Positions 16,736-23,709 of a DNA stretch of 23,709 bases are shown piece by piece. The position numbers and the translations under genes were made by a program. The stretch comes from Irineochytrium annulatum. Taxonomy: Eukaryota; Chytridiomycota; Chytridiomycetes; Chytridiales; Chytridiaceae. Under the pieces are notes generated by a model, which worked only from the letters and a program-made list of their open reading frames with translations, did not search any database and was not told the DNA's origin. The DNA lies in the NCBI GenBank assembly GCA_027600665.1, contig JADGJL010000364.1, forward strand, positions 1-23,709, given 5' to 3'. Numbering within the stretch: the first letter of the stretch is position 1; each line of letters begins with the position of its first letter.

Positions 16736-19700
16736 CTACGGCGAAGAATTAGCCACGCCCACCGACCCTCTATGAAGCCCGCGCCCGCGACCCGGCCGCG
16801 AGCATTTCCGACCCCCCTCGCCTATTCGCTCCAACCGGGCCGCAACAATTGGGACGTTTTCCTCACACGCCGGCATTGTTCCCTCGCAAAACCGAGACCA
16901 CGCCGACGCCGACGACGACGCCGCGCCTACTCCGCCCGCTTCCCGACAAAGCAAGGACCCAAGGAATGGGTCTAGCCTTGTCGCCTGGTTGACTACAACA
17001 AGTGTTCGGTTCCGCTGGTTAACGCGGGCGTCCGAGGCCAAGAACGGGTCCGAGTCACCGCGATCGAGGCCCGACATGCCACCCTCTACTAATAAGTCTG
17101 CGCCGTCGCTGGGGGCCACGGGATGCCATAAGACCATGAAGTCCGAAACGAATCCAGTGGGGCTTGTCCAATAGGGCCAGTTAGCAACCGTCACCTCTAA
17201 GGTAAAGCGTTAGCACACGAGCGTCGTTTTTAAGCAAAAATTCTAGAGCTGCACCTTTTGCCCCCGAGGATCCCATGATCCAGCCTAGGACGCCTCCTCG
17301 CGAATCTTGATACATTAATGACGACGGATCCGCTCCTGCTCGCTTCTCCGGAGGGTAGTGAGCCGTAACCCTAAGCAACGAGGACGGGCTAGAACCGGAG
17401 GGAAGGGACGAGGCCGCCGCGGTGGCGGCTGCGAAAGCCTTGTCGCCTTTCTGGTTATCCCGGACTCTGCAATGCATATACGTCAATACGAAAGGAAGGC
17501 AATCTCTTTCCAGAAAAAGGAACTCACAAGCTGCTTACGAACGACTCGACGCCGGCCTTGAAGTCAGCATAATCCCTACCCACGCCTCTTAGCACCTCCC
17601 TTAGGCCCCAATGGCCTAAGAACACCGCGGGCACATCGAACCCATCCGCGGCATTCCCGTCACCGAGCAGTCTACCGTACACCCTCTTCATACCGCCCCT
17701 CGCCGTGATCCGTTCGTGCCGCTTGCCGTCAATCGCTGTGCGCTCATAAACGGCAGCGACGATCAGCGGTACTGCTTCGTCATCCTTTACGGCCTTCTTG
17801 CCGACTGCCAGCCGACACCCGAGGACGTCGTCGACGTCGGCCACGCACCGATCCACGCGAAGACGGGGCGACGTGCGGATAAGGATGTGAAGATGCGCCG
17901 GGGGGTTGGCGGTTACAGGCAGACTAGTAAGCGAGTGGACAAACGAGATTTTCGATGACGTGCGGTTGCGACGGAGGGCGTCGTTCAGAAGACGGACGAA
18001 CGAATCTGCCGTCGATTTCACGGGCTCGGGCTTTGCAGCGGCGATGGGCGGCGTCTGGAGCACAAGGACGTCGAAGGTAGAGAAATGGTCGAAGAGTCCG
18101 GTTCGGTTCAAGTCAAGGATGCGTTGTGTAGAGACGTCGCCCATGTTAAAGGTCATCATTTTCAGACGCTCACCACCTGATAGATAACCTGTGTAAGCAG
18201 AGGTCCGAGGATGGACGGGCAAAAGGCAAGAACAAGCAAAAGGAACCAACCTTGCTCAACTTCGTATACCATCGGGATATGGCCCTCCGTAGACACCTCC
18301 CGTGCGCACGTAACCCTCCTCGCTAGCAACCGATCCTCGGCTAAGGCGCTACCGATCTGCTTCCGATAGGCCTTAGCGCCGTCCTTCACCTCCTCACAAC
18401 CAAACCCGTCCACGAGGCACTCGCCCAATGTCTCCGCCCTCGGCCTGTACCCGTTCCCCGGCGCGACCATTGGCGCCCACACATGCGACAGCACGCGGCC
18501 CGTCATCGTCGGCGGGTGGAAGACCTCCACAAGCGATGGCCGAACCTTGGCGACCTTCTCCATAACAACCCCGAGATCAGCGTCAAACACTCCGCCCACG
18601 ATCAACGGGCTTCCGAACCGCATCCTAACCCTCTCCAACACGTCGAGCAGAACCACCATCTCGCCCACCGCCTCATCACCGCCCACCCAGTCCACATTCA
18701 CGACCACGACCCTCGCCTTCCCGCCCCGCCTCGTGACGGTCCATACGCTTGGCGTCCTCACACCAACCCTCCCGACGCCCCTCCCAAGGTCCTCGACGCA
18801 AACGGCCTCCCAGTCCGCCATTCCGCGTCCCAGGACAATCCGCTCCGCGTTCCGCAAGCTCCCTATCACGCCGCGCATCTCGCACACGTCCGAGACGGCC
18901 CACCCGGCTTTTGGCTCGCCGAGCCCCGCGAGCGGCGGCGGTAGCGACGGCGCCACCAAGGCGTTCTGCAGCAGCACGAGCGACGACCGCGCGGCCAGGA
19001 ATGAGACGGCCTGGGGCTCGAGCGGAGCCCCCGTGATTCGGTGCGTGGCCGCCTCGTGTCGAAACGGGAGCGGCGACGACGGCGCAAAATCGTCCTTGCC
19101 CAGGAGGCCAAATAGGGAAGGCGCGGCCCCGCTGGACGACCTTGCGGCGCGATGCAGGGAGAGCGGCGGGGCGACATCGGACTTCCAGCGGAGGGAGGGC
19201 GTGTATCCGCAGGTGAAGGTCACGTTGAGGTTGTCGAGCATGCGGGCATTGCCGTGTGAGACGTTAAGGTGGAGGCGGAGCTCGCCCCAAAGGTCACGGG
19301 CGAGTGTGACGTTCACGCGGAGGGTTGAAGCCTCGTCCAGATTGGCGACGACGGAAGGCAGCGGGGCCGTCGCGTTCGAGTATGGGGAGCTCAGGTTCGC
19401 CGAGACATACTTGTAGGGCTCGCCAAGGGCGACGAGGGATGTCAGCAGGACCGTCTTGGGGCTGGGCTTGGGCGACTTCTTTGTTGGTTTCGGAAAATTC
19501 AGGGATCGGATGGTTGAGACCGGGACTGTAAAATGGAGCGTAGAGCCGGAGGTGCACCTATAGCATAATATCAACACAACATTAAGCGCCAGAAGGCAAA
19601 ATTCCATTGAACTGCCATACCTCTCAAAGTAAGTCAGAGTTTGATTCGCAACTTCCACCGTCTTTCCAAACGTAGCCTCCTTCTTACTACCAAAGATAGC

Positions 19701-21579
19701 CCAAAATTGCTCGTCCTCGTCCCCCGCATTCTCCGCAACCCCACCGGTCTTGCTGACCTTCTTCGCCTCGAGCTTCCCTAGCGACGCCATCATCGAGCCA
19801 ACCTCGCACACAACCGACCCCTTGCAGGTGGATCCGGCCTCCAGCACAGCGACGGTGGCATTATGAAGGAGCTCGTACGATACGTTCGGGAACACGCGGC
19901 ATGCCGAGCACAACGACGCGATCGATCTCAGCAGCGTGTCGGATGGTGCACGGTCGTCCCCGTCCCCGACATCGGCGTCATCGTCCAAGGTAAGCTGCGG
20001 GTGCAACGACGCCATGGTGAGCGCGACGTGGATGACGTCAAACACGGTCTCAACGTCGGGGCCCTGAACCTCCAGCGTCGGGATCGTGGTCGACTTTGAC
20101 CGGATCGAGACGTCGGCGTGCCAAGCCGGACACGTCATGTTGCGGAACGCCGCTAGCTCCACGACAAGGTTCTCCCCCAAGATGGCGTCGAACGTCGGCC
20201 ATGGGCTCGCCACGCCGCCGTCGACCGCCAAGAGGGATGAGCCGTTCATGACGCGGCTGTAGACCCGCCCGAAGACGGCCCAATCGATGGTGTCCAGAAG
20301 GTCTTCGCAAGCTCCTCCGCCCTCAACGAGCCGCATGCCGGCGCGGTCTGAGATCGGCAGCGACGCGACGGCGGCCTCGACGTCGACCGTCCGGCGAGCG
20401 CCGTCGCCGACGATCACGGCGAGGTCGTCCTGATGCCAGATGGGGGTCTGCGAGAGCGGCGTGAGGAGCGGGGCTGGGTTCGTGGCGAAGGCCGGGTCAA
20501 GGACGAGGTGGCGGACTGCGGTGCAGTGAGAAAGGGGGATCGGGGTGAAGACCAAAAGCCGCGTTGGCTCCTAATATACATATTTTAGTACTAGCGACAA
20601 ATACCCAATACAAAGACCAAGTACTAACAGACTCCAACTCCTCCTCGTCATCGCCTTCCGCGTTCCTGGCCTTCCAACCATCCACGATCCTCTCGACGCC
20701 ATCCCTGCACATCCTCCTGCACGATCTCACGCCTCCGCGCCCCCACCCGTTAAAAGCGTCCAACTTCTCCATCATCTCCCTATCCTCATCAACCGGTCCA
20801 TCCGTCCCATCAACATCCGAGATCTCGTCGACAACGTCCAAACACCCCCCGAAGTCGACCCAGAGCCTCCGTACCCTAGTGCGGGCGGGACCACATTTCC
20901 CAACCTCGACAGCAAGCGTCGGCGGGTCCCATGACGAGTTCATATGCGCCGTAAGAGCGCGCTGGAGGTGGCGGTGGAACTCGACCGGGTGGGCTAGCGG
21001 CGGCGGGAGGGAGTCGGCCGAGGTCGCGGACGCCGCGGCGACGATCGTGGCGAGGTCGGCGGGCGTCGTGGCGTTGAGGTCCCGCACGAGCCGGTCGAAG
21101 AGGGTATCGGCCCGGTAGGCGCCAGGGTGTTTCGCCGAGGCGAATGAAGTCGACGAGTATGTAGCGGAGGACGACGTTGGCGGCGGCACGAGCGTCAGTG
21201 CCGTTCTGAGCCTCGTGAAGGCCGGGATGGACCAAGCCGACCTGTCATCGTTCGCGACCAGCTGGTCCACGATCTTGACGATGTCCTTGAACGACGTCCA
21301 GGACTTCATGACGGCCATAGCCTTCCCTGCGGCTTCCGCCAAGTGCTTTCCGTAGCCCTCCTTCGCGTATTCCGGATCGACGGGGGTCAGGTCGATGACG
21401 ATCTGGTGGTTGGGGTGGAGCTGCTGACGATACTTCGCGAAGTAGGAAGGGCTCAAAGGCTGTTGCTGGGCGGTGGCCTGAACCGTCGCGGGCTGGTGGA
21501 AGGAGGCGATCACGGCCACGACCGCCACGAACTTGATCGCGCGGCCGATTAGGCGGCTGGGAGCCGAACGGGGCTCCAT
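16736..21579 (-). CDS. Large predicted secreted protein (1513 aa) with two degenerate EEP-like modules
   Basis: Six exons on the minus strand: 21579-20629, 20570-19621, 19557-18251, 18188-17528, 17466-17255 and 17196-16736. The introns are 58-63 bp. All phases agree and the frame closes after 1513 codons. The N-terminus (MEPRSAPSRLIGRAIKF then VAVVAVIASF) is a good signal peptide. Residues 40-630 are unrecognised and rich in potential N-glycosylation sites. Two C-terminal modules resemble the endonuclease/exonuclease/phosphatase fold. Module 1 (about 815-1000) has LVLLQN, VVVVNVDW and PLIVGGVFDADLG. Module 2 (about 1078-1390) has MMTFNMGD, DVLVLQTPP, AVFLGHWGL and YWTSPTGFVSDFMVLW. Active EEP enzymes carry LQE, GDFN and SDH at these places; here they read LQN/LQT, GVFD/GHWG and SDF. 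It is therefore probably a non-catalytic, extracellular pseudoenzyme; EEP assignment is inference from motif order. Intron 2 (19620-19558) is 63 bp and stop-free, so it could be retained. Confidence 0.75.
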
Positions 21580-21979
21580 TGAAAGCAAAATAGCCCTTCG
21601 TCTGGGTTGAACGATGGACTGCGACGGCTAAAGCGAATAAGTATGGCGCGGGCGCCAAGGTCAAGGAGAAGGATCCCACAATGAGGTCGAATGCCTGCCG
21701 TCCTGGGAATCAGCTTCCGGGCTAAACAGTCGGCCAAGGACTGGAGCTTGGGCGGTGCTGGGATCGATGAGGTTCGGCAAAAATGTTCAAGCCTCCGTCC
21801 GGGGTGGCTTGATATCTATCTGTGTTGACGTTTTTGTATGAAATATTCATATCCCGGCGAAAGCCGAGGCGCCGAGAGATTTACAACCCGCCTTCAAACG
21901 CCCGGAGCCCATCGACCTCGTTCGCCTCCGTCCCTGTAGGAACCCGCCTCCTCACGAACCCCAAGCCAACATCGTCCAA
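21580..21979. promoter_or_regulatory. Divergent intergenic region, about 400 bp
   Basis: It lies between the start codons of the 1513-aa secreted protein (minus) and the right-edge gene (plus), so it should hold both promoters. An AT-rich stretch at about 21775-21850 is the best candidate core. No named motif is visible. The last 100 bp are CT/CG-rich and probably the 5' untranslated region of the plus-strand gene. Confidence 0.5.
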
Positions 21980-22316
21980 ATGTCGTCCCAGCGCACCGCC
22001 GTTCAGCCTCTCACGCCTGTCAGCGCCGCCTTCGTCGTCGGCGGTCGGGACGTTGCCCGGGCCCAAGCTTCCGGCCCTTCATCCCGCAGCGAGGGCAGCC
22101 CTTCCGTCTCGCCCACCAGCGCCCCGTCCAACGGATCATCCTCCCCGTCGACGGGCTTTGGCGGGTTTGAGGCCGTTGACCGAGCGAGGACCATGAAGCT
22201 GGTATGTGTCAACGAATGTTATCTTAATGATGGAAAGTCTGATGAAGCTTGAGCAGTACGAGGACCACCCGCATGCTCTGACTGGGGAGGACTACGGCCA
22301 AGGATGGAACCGTTGA
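21980..22316 (+). CDS. N-terminal exons of a disordered, Ser/Pro-rich protein
   Basis: Exon 1 (21980-22201) encodes 74 residues starting MSSQRTAVQPLTP, followed by Ser/Pro/Gly-rich sequence ending VDRARTMKL. A 55-bp intron (22202-22256, GTATGT..GCAG) leads to exon 2, YEDHPHALTGEDYGQGWN, which meets a TGA at 22314-22316. A one-base shift opens a further coding-like frame (PLIPGRATGTERMGQNVGD) to about 22430. This exon set may therefore belong to the same gene as the ORF starting near 22490, with an unresolved splice or an indel. No domain recognised. Confidence 0.55.
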
Positions 22317-22489
22317 TTCCTGGGCGGGCCACCGGGACGGAACGGATGGGGCAGAATGTTGGTGATCACGTTGAACCTGCCGCCAGACCGCCTGGACCGC
22401 GACTCGACTCCCGCAGCCACCTTGGCCGTCCTTACAACTGTTTTATGCTGCTTGCGCTGATATGGGTCTTCCTCTGATAACAACATAAT

Positions 22490-23709
22490 ATGCCATCAAT
22501 ACACTCGCAATTCATGTCCAGACCTGAATGGAAATCTTTGACCGCACAAAAACAATCGGGCAGTTCACCAGTGGACTTCAGAAGCCCAGGCCACTTGCAT
22601 TCTGGCGCGCAACCCGCAATGACCACGCCGTTGCCGTTCGACGCCGTCGGCGGTGGGTTATACCCGGGGGCACCCAGCGGCGACGTCGGCGGCAGCGACC
22701 ACGACGAGGATTACAACTTCCACACCGAGTTCAACGTGAACGAGCCGCGCCTGCCCCCCGCAGCCTCAACAGCCAGGGGCGGTCTCTCTCGGACCCAGTC
22801 GCAGGTCAAGACCGCCAGGAAACCGACGAACCCTCCGATGCTGTCCTTCCGCGGCATCTCAGACATCACAATCATCAACGACGAGATCGACCGCGCCCTG
22901 CAGGCGGATCCCTCGCCGCGCATGCCGACCGCCTTCGCGAAATCAAGGCAGACGACGCTGCAGCGCAATGCGTCCGTCCAGGAGCGCTCGCCGCGTCCCG
23001 CGCCCCGCCACGTGGACATCCTCCCGGTCAGTCCGAGCCGGTTCGACGACAACACGGACCCGAACAGATGCAGCCTCAGCAGCATCGGGAGCTCTGCTGG
23101 CGGCAGCGGCGTCGTCGGCGGTGGGGTGGGGGTCGAGTCCGCTGGGGACCACTACGGCATGCCGGACGAGGCCGGATCGGATGACTTCAACGCCTTTGAC
23201 TGGGTACCCGCCATGCGGGTGGCCCTGACGTCGGCCCGAGAGAGGCGGATGACGTTTTTGAGCTTCACGGAGCCCGAATCACTTACAGATATGTATGAGG
23301 GTGAAGTGGAAGGACCAAGGACGCCACGTGACGTGGAGATGGGGTTAGGCATGGGCGTCCGAGGGCCTCCGCTGACGGCATCAACGCACGTCCTGCGATC
23401 CGCCAGCTCCAGGTTTACTATCATGCCGAACGGCGGATCGTCCGCGCACCGCATCCACAGCGTCTCGAGGAACGTCGGCGCGCCGAACCCCTCGCTTGTG
23501 CGGTACGGTCGGGCTGCGCGGCGGCAAAGGGATGAGGACGACGAGGATGACATCGCGCCCGCCGTCGAGAGTTCCGACACGCCCGCTCGCATGGAGGGAA
23601 ACAACTACACTGAGGACGCCCTTCACCCCCACAACCTGCCTTTACCTAAAGCGAGGCCTACCACCGCCCACCCAGCGAAACGTTACCCTCCCCTGGATCC
23701 CACATCATC
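22490..23709 (+). CDS. Disordered protein open to the right edge (N-terminal part)
   Basis: A stop-free frame runs from the ATG at 22490 (in-frame TAA at 22478-22480) to the window end, 406 codons, so the C-terminus is missing. Internal Met codons at 22514 and 22619 are alternative starts, and an acceptor (TCCAG) at 22521 would make this a downstream exon of the gene starting at 21980. Sequence is polar and disordered, with acidic patches (SDHDEDYNF; RDEDDEDDIAP), Gly-rich runs and phosphosite-like basic-Ser motifs (SRTQSQ; LQRNAS; RSASSR). More ordered pieces are LSFRGISDITIINDEIDRAL and FDWVPAMRVALTSARE. No domain is reached before the edge; a long regulatory N-terminus of a larger protein is plausible. 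Function not assigned. Confidence 0.7.
   Translation, partial: MPSIHSQFMSRPEWKSLTAQKQSGSSPVDFRSPGHLHSGAQPAMTTPLPFDAVGGGLYPGAPSGDVGGSDHDEDYNFHTEFNVNEPRLPPAASTARGGLSRTQSQVKTARKPTNPPMLSFRGISDITIINDEIDRALQADPSPRMPTAFAKSRQTTLQRNASVQERSPRPAPRHVDILPVSPSRFDDNTDPNRCSLSSIGSSAGGSGVVGGGVGVESAGDHYGMPDEAGSDDFNAFDWVPAMRVALTSARERRMTFLSFTEPESLTDMYEGEVEGPRTPRDVEMGLGMGVRGPPLTASTHVLRSASSRFTIMPNGGSSAHRIHSVSRNVGAPNPSLVRYGRAARRQRDEDDEDDIAPAVESSDTPARMEGNNYTEDALHPHNLPLPKARPTTAHPAKRYPPLDPTS

Noticed and set aside
18547..19416. 289-codon plus-strand ORF, Ser/Thr/Arg-rich
   Set aside because: Shadow of exon 3 of the 1513-aa gene, which has matching intron phases and EEP-like motifs on the other strand.
20033..20040. 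Second TGACGTCA palindrome
   Set aside because: It lies inside exon 2 of the 1513-aa gene, so a regulatory role is unlikely.
22432..22626. 64-codon minus ORF with eight Cys
   Set aside because: Cys-rich look is suggestive of a small secreted protein, but it lacks a signal peptide and is antisense to the longer plus-strand coding frame from 22490.
1..23709. Search for tRNA, rRNA, CRISPR arrays, transposase genes and long terminal repeats
   Set aside because: I saw no cloverleaf with A/B boxes, no regularly spaced repeats, no transposase or reverse transcriptase motifs and no paired long repeats. A weak tRNA could be missed by eye.

Overview
The window looks like nuclear DNA of a fungus, most likely an early-diverging zoosporic (chytrid-like) lineage. 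Evidence: nearly every gene is broken by GT..AG introns of about 40-80 bp, often with a CTAAC-like branch site; genes are close together on both strands; the DNA is GC-rich with GC-rich third codon positions; and there is a secreted chitin deacetylase. The lineage is an inference. Exon structures below were built by hand by joining frames across GT..AG pairs, and each kept gene closes in frame.

Layout. Positions 1-2124 (-): the first 708 codons of an edge-truncated protein with a coiled coil and a six-copy short motif (ESALW-x-G-x-VK type). Positions 2156-3402 (-): a 368-aa seven-blade WD40 protein with a Gln-rich N-terminus. Positions 3403-4953: weak or decayed coding signal and a 37-bp tandem duplication. 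Positions 4954-6910 (+): a 612-aa leucine-rich-repeat protein with a basic disordered tail. Positions 7256-7923 (+): a remnant of an Hsp70/HSPA12-like protein with an in-frame stop. Positions 7997-9429 (+): a seven-exon ERCC8/CSA orthologue. Positions 9430-10775: mostly unassigned. Positions 10776-11942 (-): a monoglyceride-lipase-type alpha/beta hydrolase, divergent by 100 bp from a chitin deacetylase (12043-14066, +). Positions 14428-15800 (+): an EI24-family membrane protein. Positions 15801-16735: AT-richer, with one small unrecognised ORF. Positions 16736-21579 (-): a six-exon gene for a 1513-aa predicted secreted protein. Positions 21980-23709 (+): N-terminal exons of one or two disordered proteins running off the right edge.

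The genes do not form one pathway. Recognisable roles are transcription-coupled DNA repair (ERCC8), lipid breakdown (lipase), cell-wall chitin modification (deacetylase) and ER/autophagy-type membrane biology (EI24). The most unusual items are the 1513-aa secreted protein, whose C-terminal half looks like two tandem endonuclease/exonuclease/phosphatase (EEP) folds with their catalytic motifs replaced, and the repeated W-x-G motif protein at the left edge. Several stretches (3435-4080, 4168-4630, 7256-7923, 9437-9827, 22257-22480) show coding-like sequence that changes frame or meets stops; these are decayed genes, missed splicing or assembly indels.
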